Below, piece after piece: positions 40,415 through 50,090 of a DNA stretch of 64,000 nt (its first letter is position 1; every line of letters begins with the position of its first letter). The DNA comes from an uncultured Erythrobacter sp. Its GTDB lineage: Bacteria > Pseudomonadota > Alphaproteobacteria > Sphingomonadales > Sphingomonadaceae. The stretch is taken from assembly GCF_947502395.1 (NCBI RefSeq), contig NZ_CANMZM010000003.1, positions 834,709 through 898,708 of the forward strand, read 5' to 3'. A program made the position numbers and the translations under genes. The notes beneath the pieces are model-generated. The model was not told the DNA's origin. It made no database searches and was given only the letters and a program-made list of their open reading frames with translations.

Positions 40415-40837
40415 TCAGATCAGCTCTTGGGGACCCAAATTGGCGATCGCCTCGATTATTACAAAGGCTTGCGCCCATGGGTGATCGTCGGTGAGTGTTA
40501 GGTGAATATGCGCCTCATGGCCCGGCGGGATCATTTCTTCAAGCCGCTTGGCCGCCCCGCCGGTTAGCGAAAGGGTAGGCGCGCCCGATGGTTTGTTCAC
40601 AACGCCGATGTCTTTCATAAAGACGCCGCGCCGGAATCCAGTCCCCACTGCCTTGCTGAACGCCTCTTTGGCAGCGAAGCGCTTGGCGTAGGTTCCCGCA
40701 ATGGTAAAGGGACGTCGGCGAGCCTTTGTGCGCTCTAACTCGGTGAAAACGCGGTTCTCAAAGCGCTCACCAAAACGGTCGAGTGAGTTTTGAATACGCT
40801 CAATATTGCAGAGGTCCGACCCAGTGCCGATGATCAT
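40415..40837 (-). CDS. acpS: holo-[acyl-carrier-protein] synthase
   Basis: [34 protein letters not shown]. Confidence 0.95.
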   Translation of the reverse strand: MIIGTGSDLCNIERIQNSLDRFGERFENRVFTELERTKARRRPFTIAGTYAKRFAAKEAFSKAVGTGFRRGVFMKDIGVVNKPSGAPTLSLTGGAAKRLEEMIPPGHEAHIHLTLTDDHPWAQAFVIIEAIANLGPQELI

Positions 40838-41121
40838 GAAAACGCCCTCGCGATGACTACGATGAGTAGGGTTGCAGCCATAATGTGCAGCATAATCTGC
40901 GACTTAAACAGCGGGTGCGCAAAATCTCCCTTCGCCATGCGTATCGCGCCCACATAGCCGAATATCTGCAAGGCCACCCAGCCAATAGCAAAAGGGCGCA
41001 TGATTCCTGTGTTAAGTGAAAAGCCAAGGAAGCCCATGGCAAGCAGAAACAGGGCCGCGGCTCCAAGCGCCCAGCGTTTTTGCTCTGGAGCAAGGGGTGG
41101 GAGTTCTTGCGGCTCCGCCAT
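40834..41121 (-). CDS. small integral membrane hypothetical protein
   Basis: Overlaps acpS start and abuts the pdxJ end; three hydrophobic segments. Confidence 0.75.
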   Translation of the reverse strand: MAEPQELPPLAPEQKRWALGAAALFLLAMGFLGFSLNTGIMRPFAIGWVALQIFGYVGAIRMAKGDFAHPLFKSQIMLHIMAATLLIVVIARAFS

Positions 41122-41868
41122 CTATCCGCGCGCCTCATCCATCAGATCGCGCATCCGGCGGATTGCGGGTTCGAGACCTGAGAAGATTGCCTCGCCGATA
41201 AGATAGTGACCGATGTTTAGCTCGGCCAATTGCGGAATGGCGGCGATGGGTTGGACGTTGTCAAATGTAAGGCCGTGGCCCGCATGTGGTTCAATTCCAT
41301 TCTTAGCGGCCAGCGCGGACATATCACTGATTCGACGCAGTTCAGCGGCGGTTCGCTCGTTGTCCTGGTCTAGAATTGCGTGTGCGTACTCGCCGGTGTG
41401 AAACTCAACGACAGGTGCGCCAAGGCGATTGGCGGCATCCAATTGCTTCTCATTTGCTTCGATAAACAGTGAAACGCGGATGCCTGCTTCGCGCAATTGG
41501 TCAACAATCGGAACCAGCGTGTTGTGCAGACCCGCTGCATCAAGCCCGCCTTCGGTCGTGCGCTCCTCGCGCTTTTCAGGCACAATACAAGCCGCGTGGG
41601 GCTTATGCCGCAGCGCGATTTCCAACATCTCCGGGGTTGCCGCCATCTCAAGGTTCAGGGGCAGATCGATCGCATCTTGAATGCGCGCAAGGTCTTCATC
41701 GCGAATATGGCGGCGATCTTCGCGAAGGTGCGCGGTGATGCCATCCCCACCAACGCTCGCGACAATCTCTGCCGCGCGCACAGGATCAGGGTGATCGCCG
41801 CCCCGCGCATTGCGGATGGTTGCGACGTGGTCGATGTTGACGCCAAGACGAAGTCTGTCGGGGATCAT
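41122..41868 (-). CDS. pdxJ: pyridoxine 5'-phosphate synthase
   Basis: LRLGVNIDHVATIRNARGGDHPDPVRAA, ITAHLREDRRHI, AGHGLTFDNV. Confidence 0.96.
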   Translation of the reverse strand: MIPDRLRLGVNIDHVATIRNARGGDHPDPVRAAEIVASVGGDGITAHLREDRRHIRDEDLARIQDAIDLPLNLEMAATPEMLEIALRHKPHAACIVPEKREERTTEGGLDAAGLHNTLVPIVDQLREAGIRVSLFIEANEKQLDAANRLGAPVVEFHTGEYAHAILDQDNERTAAELRRISDMSALAAKNGIEPHAGHGLTFDNVQPIAAIPQLAELNIGHYLIGEAIFSGLEPAIRRMRDLMDEARG

Positions 41869-41876
41869 ATGATGCT

Positions 41877-42482
41877 CTATTCCTTGCGACTTCCGGGTTT
41901 GGTCACAGTTACGGCGGCAAGCTCGCTCGGGATGTTGTCTTCATCGTAAGTGGGGAAATCAAAGGCCGCCAAAGGAAAGAAAGGCACACCCAGATCAACA
42001 GCGCCCATAGAGCGGTCGATCAGCGAGCATTCAGCGATGACCTGTCCGCCTTCTGTGGCCACCGCCGCAATCGCCTCGCGGCTGGAAAGTCCAGTGGTGA
42101 CCACATCCTCCACCATCAATACCTTCGCACCCTCTTCAAGTGCGAATCCCCTGCGCAAGCGAAATACGCCATCGGGTCGCTCAAGGAACATCGCATCCTT
42201 GCCAAGGACCCGCGCAACCTCTTGCCCGATAATAATACCACCCATGGCAGGGGAGGCAACCACGTCCACTTCGGAGAGGATTTCATTAGGCATCCTTTTT
42301 ACGACCGCTTGTGCCAAGCGTCCCGCTCGCGCTGGGTTCATCAAAACGCGGGCGCATTGGAGGTAATGTCCCGAGTGCTTGCCTGAGGAGAGCTTGAAAT
42401 GCCCCTCTAGCAGTGCGCCACTCGCTCGGAATTCGGCGAGGACTTCTTCAACGGTTTGGGGGATGGATTCGGACGTTTGCAT
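41877..42482 (-). CDS. pyrE: orotate phosphoribosyltransferase
   Basis: GHFKLSSGKHSGHYLQCARVL, VLMVEDVVTTGLSSREAI. Confidence 0.95.
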   Translation of the reverse strand: MQTSESIPQTVEEVLAEFRASGALLEGHFKLSSGKHSGHYLQCARVLMNPARAGRLAQAVVKRMPNEILSEVDVVASPAMGGIIIGQEVARVLGKDAMFLERPDGVFRLRRGFALEEGAKVLMVEDVVTTGLSSREAIAAVATEGGQVIAECSLIDRSMGAVDLGVPFFPLAAFDFPTYDEDNIPSELAAVTVTKPGSRKE

Positions 42483-42725
42483 CGTAGGTAATAATCCGTT
42501 GTAAACAGGAGCACATATGTGAATTTTTGAGCCGTAATTGCGTAAGCTTCATGGCGGCTTGCATAATTTTCTCCCTAGAAGCGCTTGAGGCACTGAGCAA
42601 GCACGGCTAAGGGGGCTCGAATTGTGGCATGATTGTCGCAAAGGACGAGCTAGACGAGGACCTTGGGGAATTTGTTGCCGCTCGGACGATGGGATAAAAT
42701 TTTAAAAACCGATTAGGCACAAGCT

Positions 42726-43706
42726 ATGCGTCAAGCTTTCGACCGCTTTCACTTTGGAATATTCGCAGCCTTAGCAGCGCTTTTGGCGTTGGCAGTGCCT
42801 CAAGCCGTTATCGCGCAAGATGCGCCTGAGGCGGTTGCTGAAGAAGCAGCCACTCCCGCCGAGGCAGCTGGCGGCTACGTGCCGATGGCGCCAACGCCGG
42901 GCAAGGGGATGCCAACCTCCTATGAGGACGACCCCCTGGCCAGCATGACCTTCCAAGACCAGTACAGCCAAGATGGCCTTTACGCGCTTTGGATGCACGA
43001 TGCGATCTTGCTTCCGGTGATTACGATCATCAGCCTGTTTGTGCTCGCGCTGCTCCTTTACGTTATCGTGAAGTTCAACCGCCGATCGAACCCAAATCCA
43101 TCGCGTACAACGCACAACACCATGATCGAAGTGGTCTGGACAGTCGTTCCGGTCATTATCCTTGTGGTCATCGCAGTGCCTTCGATCACGCTTTTGGCGC
43201 GTCAGTATGAAGAGCCCCCCGAGGATGCGATCACGGTAAAGGCCGTGGGTTATCAGTGGTACTGGGGTTACGAATATCCTGACCACGATGTGGAAGTTAT
43301 CTCCAACATGCTGACCGAAGAAGAGGCGATTGCTTCTGGCGAGGGTGAGCAGTTCCAAATGGCTGTCGACAACCGCATGGTTGTTCCGGCTGGCGTTCCT
43401 ATCCGTCTTCAGACGACTGCAGCTGACGTGATCCACGCATTTGCTGTCCCATCACTCTGGTTCAAGCAGGATGCTGTTCCTGGCCGTTTGAATGAGCGTA
43501 TGCTCGTGATCGATGAGCCGGGCGTATACTACGGCCAGTGTTCAGAGCTTTGCGGCGCGCTGCATGGCTATATGCCGATCGCTGTAGAAGCGCTTCCAAT
43601 GGAAGAGTTTGAGGCATGGGTTCTTGAGAACGGCGGCAGCATTCCGGGTGCGGAAGTGGCTGCCGAGGCAGAGACTGAAGCAACCGAGGAAGAGGCGGCT
43701 GCGTAA
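42726..43706 (+). CDS. ctaC: cytochrome c oxidase subunit II
   Basis: VEVVWTVVPVIILVVIAVPSITLLA, AFAVPSLWFKQDAVPGR, YYGQCSELCGALHGYMPI CuA motif. Confidence 0.96.
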   Translation: MRQAFDRFHFGIFAALAALLALAVPQAVIAQDAPEAVAEEAATPAEAAGGYVPMAPTPGKGMPTSYEDDPLASMTFQDQYSQDGLYALWMHDAILLPVITIISLFVLALLLYVIVKFNRRSNPNPSRTTHNTMIEVVWTVVPVIILVVIAVPSITLLARQYEEPPEDAITVKAVGYQWYWGYEYPDHDVEVISNMLTEEEAIASGEGEQFQMAVDNRMVVPAGVPIRLQTTAADVIHAFAVPSLWFKQDAVPGRLNERMLVIDEPGVYYGQCSELCGALHGYMPIAVEALPMEEFEAWVLENGGSIPGAEVAAEAETEATEEEAAA

Positions 43707-43757
43707 ATCGCAGACTGGCCCGACAAAAAAGAATACACGCGAGAGAGCTAAGAGATT

Positions 43758-45461
43758 ATGGCAACCACCGCAGACAATTTCGCCCCGGCAGCTGACACTC
43801 ATGCCCACGACCATCATGATCACAAACCGAACTTCTTTGCCCGTTGGTTCATGTCGACCAACCACAAGGACATTGGTTCGCTTTACCTGATTTTTGCGAT
43901 TGTCGCTGGGATCATTGGTGGTGCGATGTCTGGTGTGATGCGCATGGAGCTGATGGAGCCAGGTATTCAATACCTTTGGTGGTTCGCAGGTTCATCGCCT
44001 GAAGATATTTCGGCTGCAGGCCACATGTGGAACGTGTTTATCACGGGTCATGGCCTCATCATGGTCTTCTTCATGGTAATGCCGGCGATGATTGGCGGCT
44101 TTGGTAACTGGTTTGTGCCGCTTATGATCGGTGCGCCGGACATGGCCTTCCCACGGATGAACAACATCAGCTTTTGGCTGACCGTTGTTGGCTTCCTCTC
44201 TCTCCTCTTCTCGCTTTTCGTGCCGGGTAATTCGATCGGTAACGGTGCAGGCGTTGGTTGGACGGTTTATGCGCCGCTTTCAACCACCGGTGCGCCGGGT
44301 CCAGCGGTCGACTTTGCGATCTTCTCCCTCCACTTGGCAGGCGCTGGCTCAATCCTTGGTGCGACCAACTTCATCACGACCATCTTCAACATGCGTGCGC
44401 CGGGCATGACCCTGCATAAAATGCCGCTGTTCGTATGGTCAGTTCTTGTGACTGCATTCCTGCTTCTGCTCGCGCTCCCAGTGCTTGCAGCCGCGATCAC
44501 CATGCTTTTGACAGACCGTAACTTTGGCACGACCTTCTTTGATCCTGCCGGCGGCGGTGACCCAATTCTTTACCAGCACTTGTTCTGGTTCTTCGGTCAC
44601 CCAGAGGTGTACATCATGATCCTGCCGGGCTTTGGCATGATCTCACAAATCATCGCAACCTTCAGCCGTAAGCCAGTGTTTGGCTACCTCGGCATGGCGT
44701 ATGCGATGGTTGCCATTGGTGTTGTCGGCTTCATCGTGTGGGCCCACCACATGTACACCGTCGGTCTCGACGTGAACACGAAGATGTACTTCACCGCAGC
44801 AACGATGGTTATCGCTGTTCCGACCGGCGTGAAGATCTTCAGCTGGATCGCAACCATGTGGGGCGGCTCTATGGAGCTTAAGTCACCAATGGTTTGGGCG
44901 CTTGGCTTCATCTTCTTGTTCACCGTTGGCGGTGTGACCGGTGTGGTCCTCGCAAACGGCGGTATCGATGATAACCTTCACGACACGTATTACGTTGTGG
45001 CTCACTTCCACTACGTGCTGTCGATGGGCGCTGTGTTCTCGCTGTTTGCTGGGTTCTATTACTGGTTCCCGAAGATGAGCGGCCGGATGCACTCGGAGTT
45101 TCTATCGCACCTGCACTTCTGGGTGTTCTTCATCGGCGTGAACGTAATCTTCTTCCCGCAACATTTCCTTGGCATGAACGGCATGCCGCGCCGTTATCCT
45201 GACTATCCAGAGGCCTTCGCATTCTGGAATTACATCAGCTCTATCGGCTACATGATTATGGCTGCTTCCATGCTGATCTTCTTTGTGAATCTTGCTTACG
45301 CATTCCTCGCTGGGAAGAAGGCGGCGAACAACCCATGGGGCGAAGGCGCAACCACGCTTGAGTGGACGCTGACTTCACCTCCGCCGTTCCACCAGTTCGA
45401 AACCCTGCCAGTGATCGAAGATCATCACGATTACCACGATCATCGCCCGGCGACCGCTTAA
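43758..45461 (+). CDS. ctaD: cytochrome c oxidase subunit I
   Basis: [53 protein letters not shown]. Confidence 0.97.
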   Translation: MATTADNFAPAADTHAHDHHDHKPNFFARWFMSTNHKDIGSLYLIFAIVAGIIGGAMSGVMRMELMEPGIQYLWWFAGSSPEDISAAGHMWNVFITGHGLIMVFFMVMPAMIGGFGNWFVPLMIGAPDMAFPRMNNISFWLTVVGFLSLLFSLFVPGNSIGNGAGVGWTVYAPLSTTGAPGPAVDFAIFSLHLAGAGSILGATNFITTIFNMRAPGMTLHKMPLFVWSVLVTAFLLLLALPVLAAAITMLLTDRNFGTTFFDPAGGGDPILYQHLFWFFGHPEVYIMILPGFGMISQIIATFSRKPVFGYLGMAYAMVAIGVVGFIVWAHHMYTVGLDVNTKMYFTAATMVIAVPTGVKIFSWIATMWGGSMELKSPMVWALGFIFLFTVGGVTGVVLANGGIDDNLHDTYYVVAHFHYVLSMGAVFSLFAGFYYWFPKMSGRMHSEFLSHLHFWVFFIGVNVIFFPQHFLGMNGMPRRYPDYPEAFAFWNYISSIGYMIMAASMLIFFVNLAYAFLAGKKAANNPWGEGATTLEWTLTSPPPFHQFETLPVIEDHHDYHDHRPATA

Positions 45462-45572
45462 GCGGTAGGCCTCGGGCAAGCGGGGTGCCAAAACAGAACA
45501 AGGGGGAGGGCGCGCCAGTAAGGAGTGCCCTCTTCGCACAAAAGGAAAGGGCCGAAGGGCCACACATTTGAG

Positions 45573-46508
45573 ATGACCGCGACGACCACAACGAAAATTA
45601 TGCCGACGGAGTGGCGCGATTTCTTCGCGCTCACAAAGCCGCGCGTGATGACGCTGGTGGTGTTTACGGCGATCTGCGGACTGTTTGCAGCTCCAGGCTC
45701 AATCCACCCGGTTCTTGGATTCACCGCTGTGCTCGCGATTGCGATAGGTGCTGGTGGCTCTGCTGTTCTCAATCAATGGTGGGAAGCTGATCTCGATGCT
45801 GGGATGAAGCGCACCAAAGATCGCCCGCTTCCCGGTGGCCGGATGCGCCGCGAGGATGCACGCGATTTCGGCATGTTCCTATCAGGCACATCGCTGGTTT
45901 TGATGGGGGTCGCGATTGGCTGGCTTGCGGCGGCATTGTTGCTCGCTGCGATCATCTATTACGCCGTGATCTACACTATGTGGCTGAAGCCGCGCACGCC
46001 TCAGAACATTGTGATCGGCGGCGGTGCTGGCGCGTTTCCTCCGCTGATTGGCTGGGTCGCAGTAACCGGTGAACTCACCGCGATGCCGATCCTTCTTTTC
46101 GCAATCATCTTCATGTGGACGCCGCCTCATTTCTGGGCACTGGCGCTGTTTGTGAAGACTGATTACGCCAATGTTGGCATTCCCATGATGCCGGTTGTGC
46201 GCGGTGAAAAATCCACGCGTCACCAGATCCTTGCCTACACTGTTCTGCTTGCACCGATCGCGATTGCGCCTTGGGCCATTGGCGGAACAAGCTGGGTCTA
46301 TGGTTCGGTTTCTGTCGTTCTTTCGCTTCTGTTCTTTGCCCTCGCATGGCCAGTTGGTCTTCGCACGCGAGTGGAAGATGATCCGATGAAACAGGAAGTG
46401 CTCCTGTTCAAATTCAGCATCGCCTATCTTTTTGTCCTCTTCGCTGCACTGGTCGCTGACCGTGTGTTGTTTGCGCAAGGCATCATTGGTGGAGGCTTTT
46501 TCGCATGA
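45573..46508 (+). CDS. ctaB: protoheme IX farnesyltransferase (heme o synthase)
   Basis: [45 protein letters not shown]; start [11 protein letters not shown] at 45573. Confidence 0.95.
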   Translation: MTATTTTKIMPTEWRDFFALTKPRVMTLVVFTAICGLFAAPGSIHPVLGFTAVLAIAIGAGGSAVLNQWWEADLDAGMKRTKDRPLPGGRMRREDARDFGMFLSGTSLVLMGVAIGWLAAALLLAAIIYYAVIYTMWLKPRTPQNIVIGGGAGAFPPLIGWVAVTGELTAMPILLFAIIFMWTPPHFWALALFVKTDYANVGIPMMPVVRGEKSTRHQILAYTVLLAPIAIAPWAIGGTSWVYGSVSVVLSLLFFALAWPVGLRTRVEDDPMKQEVLLFKFSIAYLFVLFAALVADRVLFAQGIIGGGFFA

Positions 46509-46630
46509 CACCCGACGATAAAGACGAATTCAAACGCCGCCAGAATGCCCGCAACTGGATAGTGGGCGGCACGCTCCTATTCTTCGCTTGCCTGTTTTAC
46601 GCGATCACCTTGGTCCGGATCGGAGACTGA
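46505..46630 (+). CDS. small membrane protein in cox cluster (41 aa)
   Basis: ATGA overlap with ctaB stop; [41 protein letters not shown], single TM; resembles the small CoxF-type ORF often between ctaB and ctaG. Confidence 0.75.
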   Translation: MTPDDKDEFKRRQNARNWIVGGTLLFFACLFYAITLVRIGD

Positions 46631-46634
46631 TACG

Positions 46635-47252
46635 GTGAGTGCGACAACGGCCTTTGATCAAGAAACAGCGCGCAAGAACGCTCAGACCGGCATGATTGCC
46701 ATCCTGGGAGCGCTCGCCATGCTTGGTCTTGGGTACGCCGCGGTTCCGCTTTACGATCTGTTTTGCCGCGTCACTGGGTTTGGTGGCACAACTCAGGTTG
46801 CGACACAGGCTGAGGCGAATGCGGCCGCATCTGTAGGGGCAACGCGCGATATCTCTATCCGTTTTGACGCAAGCTTAGCGCGCGATATGCCTTGGGCGTT
46901 TGAGCCTACACAAAGCACTGACAAGGTGCGGATCGGTCAACGCGACATCGCGACCTATGTGGCGCGCAATGATACAGGTAAGCCGATCACGGGCACAGCG
47001 ACATTCAACGTCGAGCCGTGGCAAGCAGGCGCATATTTCAACAAGATCCAGTGTTTCTGCTTTACCGAACAGACTTTGCAGCCGGGCCAGGAAGTGACCA
47101 TGCCCGTGCTCTATTACATCGATCCGGCGATCCTCGAAGACGACACGATCGCCGACATTGAGCAAATTACGCTCTCCTACACTTTTCACCGCGCGAAGGA
47201 GCCTGTAGTCTCAGGTCTGGACCGCTCGAAACCATCATCTGACGCATCCTAA
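46635..47252 (+). CDS. ctaG: cytochrome c oxidase assembly protein CtaG/Cox11
   Basis: AVPLYDLFCRVTGFGGTTQ, FNKIQCFCFTEQTLQPGQEVTMPVLYYID (CFCF); GTG start. Confidence 0.95.
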   Translation: MSATTAFDQETARKNAQTGMIAILGALAMLGLGYAAVPLYDLFCRVTGFGGTTQVATQAEANAAASVGATRDISIRFDASLARDMPWAFEPTQSTDKVRIGQRDIATYVARNDTGKPITGTATFNVEPWQAGAYFNKIQCFCFTEQTLQPGQEVTMPVLYYIDPAILEDDTIADIEQITLSYTFHRAKEPVVSGLDRSKPSSDAS

Positions 47253-47270
47253 GGGACGGGAACTCGAACC

Positions 47271-48152
47271 ATGGCTGGCAATGTAAACCACGACTATCAC
47301 ATTCTGGAGCCCGATATCTGGCCGCTTGTCGGCTCATTTTCGGCGCTGACTTTCACCAGCGGCATGGTGTTGAGCTTCTACCCTGACCTATTTGGGGCGG
47401 CTTCCAAAATCGTCATCTGGGCCGGTCTTGCTGGCCTTATTGCAACTTTCTTCATGTGGTTCCGCAATGTCACGATAGAGGCGCAACAGGGCGACCACAC
47501 TCCAGTGGTTCAACTGCACATGCGTTACGGCATGATCCTCTTCATCGCCTCAGAGGTGATGTTCTTTGTCGGATGGTTCTGGAGCTTCTTTGACTTTGCT
47601 CTCTTCCCTGACCCGCTCGCCTATGATGCAGCGGCGGGTAGCACCGAGGCACTCAATGTCCTTGTGGGCGGCACCGAGACGCCGAAAGGCACGTTCATTC
47701 CGCAGGGTATGGAAGTCCTCGACCCATTCAGTCTTCCACTTCTCAACACCCTGATTCTGCTTTGCTCAGGCACTACTGTCACTTGGGCCCATCACGCGCT
47801 GATCCACGGTGATCGTGAAGGTCTTAAGCAGGGTCTGTGGGCGACCATCGCGCTTGGTGTTCTGTTCAGCGGCATCCAAGCTTACGAGTACGGCATTGCT
47901 CCTTTCACCTTTGGCGGCAACACCTATTCCAGCGCCTTCTACATGGCGACAGGCTTCCACGGCTTCCACGTGTTGATCGGAACTATCTTCCTCGCTGTAT
48001 GCCTTTACCGCGCTTACATCGGCCACTTCACTCCGCGTCAGCACTTCGGCTTTGAAGCCGCTGCATGGTATTGGCACTTTGTCGACGTGGTGTGGCTGTT
48101 CCTCTTCATCGCCGTCTATATCTGGGGCGGTTGGGGCGCTGTTTACCACTGA
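47271..48152 (+). CDS. ctaE: cytochrome c oxidase subunit III
   Basis: DYHILEPDIWPLVGSFSAL, ASEVMFFVGWFWSFF, WHFVDVVWLFLFIAVYIWGGWG. Confidence 0.96.
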   Translation: MAGNVNHDYHILEPDIWPLVGSFSALTFTSGMVLSFYPDLFGAASKIVIWAGLAGLIATFFMWFRNVTIEAQQGDHTPVVQLHMRYGMILFIASEVMFFVGWFWSFFDFALFPDPLAYDAAAGSTEALNVLVGGTETPKGTFIPQGMEVLDPFSLPLLNTLILLCSGTTVTWAHHALIHGDREGLKQGLWATIALGVLFSGIQAYEYGIAPFTFGGNTYSSAFYMATGFHGFHVLIGTIFLAVCLYRAYIGHFTPRQHFGFEAAAWYWHFVDVVWLFLFIAVYIWGGWGAVYH

Positions 48153-48532
48153 TGCATTCGGACGAGAGTCCTGACAAAACCAAAGGGCAGTCTGGTATCC
48201 TCCGGGCTGCCCTTTTGGGTTTATGCCCCCAATGCGGCGAGCCGACCTTGTTCGAAGCGCCTGCGCGCGTGGCGATGAAATGCTCCCAATGCGGGCTTGA
48301 TTTCACCAAGCATGAGCGCGGTGGACGGGTGAGCGGGCTGTTCACCGTGGTGATCGCTATTGTGCTTATCGTGATCGCTGTTGGCGTTGAGAACGCGTTT
48401 CGTCCGCCCCTGTGGTTGCAGGCTGCCTTTTGGGCCCCTGTGACGGTTGGCGCCGTGATCTACGGCCTTCGCCTGTTTAAGACCGTGCTGCTCTACGCGG
48501 CATATCAGAATGCCAAGGACACATCCGAATGA
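48152..48532 (+). CDS. DUF983 domain protein
   Basis: ALLGLCPQCGEPTLFEAPARVAMKCSQCGLDFTKHERG zinc ribbon plus two TMs; ATG overlaps ctaE stop (TGATG). Confidence 0.9.
   Translation: MHSDESPDKTKGQSGILRAALLGLCPQCGEPTLFEAPARVAMKCSQCGLDFTKHERGGRVSGLFTVVIAIVLIVIAVGVENAFRPPLWLQAAFWAPVTVGAVIYGLRLFKTVLLYAAYQNAKDTSE
48182..48215 (+). terminator. intrinsic-terminator-like hairpin within the 5' coding region of the DUF983 gene
   Basis: AAAGGGCAGTCTGG-TATCCT-CCGGGCTGCCCTTT (14-bp stem with two G-U pairs), then T. Confidence 0.6.
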
Positions 48533-49176
48533 TCCGCCAATTCCTCGTAATTCCGACGATCCTTGTGGTGGCGGCCGCTGGCGTAATGGTGTGGCTGGGG
48601 TTCTGGCAATTGGGGCGCGCCGACGAGAAGGCGGCTTTGATGGCATTGTACGATGCCAATCTGGAGAAGCCTACGCTCCAAGACTTTCGCCCATTCTCTG
48701 ATGACGACGACCCTCTATCATCACGGAAATTCCACGAGACGCGGTTCGACGACATGCTTTTCCGCAGGGTTGAGATGCCTTGCCCAAATCCTGGGCAATG
48801 GTCAGCGGTCGCAGGTCGCAACAATCGAGGGCAAACCGGATATGTTCACAAGTTCGTTTGCGAGAGCATCGAGAATGACTTTTTTACCGGCGAAGAAATC
48901 GGCGTTCGTGCCTTCGCTACTATTGGTTGGTCGAGCGCGCCCGCCCGTCCCCACTGGAAAGGTGGGAATGTTGAAGGATTACTCGCTCGATCAGGCGATG
49001 GCGTACAAGTCTTCGCAAGTGAACCGCTCGCAGATCTCCAACCCCTGGCCAAACCCGACCCCAATGACCTGCCAAATAACCATCTTGCCTATGCTGGCCA
49101 GTGGTTCTTCTTCGCCATCACGGCTTTGGTGATCTATTTCCTCGCTATCCGAACAAAGCTTGCAAAGCGGGATTAG
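48529..49176 (+). CDS. SURF1 family cytochrome oxidase biogenesis protein
   Basis: LGFWQLGRADEKAALM, C-terminal NNHLAYAGQWFFFAITALVIYFLAIRTK. Confidence 0.9.
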   Translation: MIRQFLVIPTILVVAAAGVMVWLGFWQLGRADEKAALMALYDANLEKPTLQDFRPFSDDDDPLSSRKFHETRFDDMLFRRVEMPCPNPGQWSAVAGRNNRGQTGYVHKFVCESIENDFFTGEEIGVRAFATIGWSSAPARPHWKGGNVEGLLARSGDGVQVFASEPLADLQPLAKPDPNDLPNNHLAYAGQWFFFAITALVIYFLAIRTKLAKRD

Positions 49177-49655
49177 CTGTAGAGGTCTTTGGCGATATCG
49201 AAGCCGTGCTCGAGCCATGATTTCATCGCTAGCAGCATGATCGTCCAGCCCTCGCAATTGTTGTAAGAACCACGAAGAGCGCCCGGCGTTTGCGGCCAAC
49301 CTTCTTCGATGATCTCCACCAAAGTTCGTCCATCATCGGTCGGCTTGAACAGCATCGTCACGGTTGTGTCGTAGTCTGCATTCTTCATCTCGGTGCCGAT
49401 CTTACCGTCCACTCCTTCATAGCCCTGCCATGAGAAGACGATTTTCTCGTTGTCGACGACCTCGATCACTTTGACGGGAAACTCGCCGGGATGCTCTGCA
49501 AAGCTCCACAGCACCGTTGCACCGGTTTCGAGCCGCCCCTTAGCCCCTCCGGTGGTGAAGAAGTTTGAAAGTCTTGCCGGGTCCGCAACGGTTTGAAACA
49601 CATCTTCGACTGGCTTGGCGATCCTACCGGCAACTCTGAAATTGATCTCCACCAC
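49173..49655 (-). CDS. SRPBCC (AHSA1-like) domain protein
   Basis: VAGRIAKPVEDVFQTVADPARLSNFFTTGGAKGRLETGATVLWSFAEHPGEFPVKV. Confidence 0.85.
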   Translation of the reverse strand: MVEINFRVAGRIAKPVEDVFQTVADPARLSNFFTTGGAKGRLETGATVLWSFAEHPGEFPVKVIEVVDNEKIVFSWQGYEGVDGKIGTEMKNADYDTTVTMLFKPTDDGRTLVEIIEEGWPQTPGALRGSYNNCEGWTIMLLAMKSWLEHGFDIAKDLYS

Positions 49656-49681
49656 GCTTCTCCCTTGAGTCGCACTCCATT

Positions 49682-49701
49682 ATGTTATAAAAATATAACA
49701 T
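49682..49701. promoter_or_regulatory. candidate ArsR-type operator palindrome
   Basis: ATGTTATA-AAAA-TATAACAT perfect 8-bp-arm palindrome overlapping the ArsR start codon and lying between the divergent genes. Confidence 0.7.
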
Positions 49702-50047
49702 GTCAAATCAGGACGAGCTCAATCAGGTATTCAAGGCGCTTTCCCACTCAGTTCGTCGCTCAATCTGCGACGAACTCAAGGTGCGCCCGCTGACTACGGG
49801 ACAATTGGTCCAGTGCTTTCCAGAGCTCGACCGGACAACTGTGATGCAACATCTACGCGTGTTAGAGAAAGCAAGGCTCGTTGTTGCGGTTCGAAAGGGG
49901 CGTGAGCGGTTCAACTATCTCGATGCAATGCCGATCCAGGCGATCCATGAGCGCTGGATAGGCCCACACGCCGCGCGTGCCGCTTCCAATTTATCAAACC
50001 TCAAGTTGGCGCTTGAGCAGAGCCAAGATGCGGAAACTGCCTCGTGA
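49700..50047 (+). CDS. ArsR family winged-helix regulator
   Basis: FKALSHSVRRSICDELKVRPLTTGQLVQCFPELDRTTVMQHLRVLEKARLVVAVRKGRERFNYLDAMPI. Confidence 0.9.
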   Translation: MSNQDELNQVFKALSHSVRRSICDELKVRPLTTGQLVQCFPELDRTTVMQHLRVLEKARLVVAVRKGRERFNYLDAMPIQAIHERWIGPHAARAASNLSNLKLALEQSQDAETAS

Positions 50048-50090
50048 CCATTGCCCGCGCTCGCACACCTCGCTAACCGCTCTTCCAATT

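Noticed and set aside
42771-43436. 221-aa minus-strand ORF
   Set aside because: Antisense to ctaC; no independent start signal or motif.
45506-45532. GAGGGCGC...GTGCCCTC hairpin between ctaD and ctaB
   Set aside because: 8-bp stem with one G-U and no T tract; could be a weak processing or pausing site but not enough to call a terminator.
45882-46511. 209-aa minus-strand ORF
   Set aside because: Antisense to ctaB; His/Arg/Asp-rich shadow ORF.
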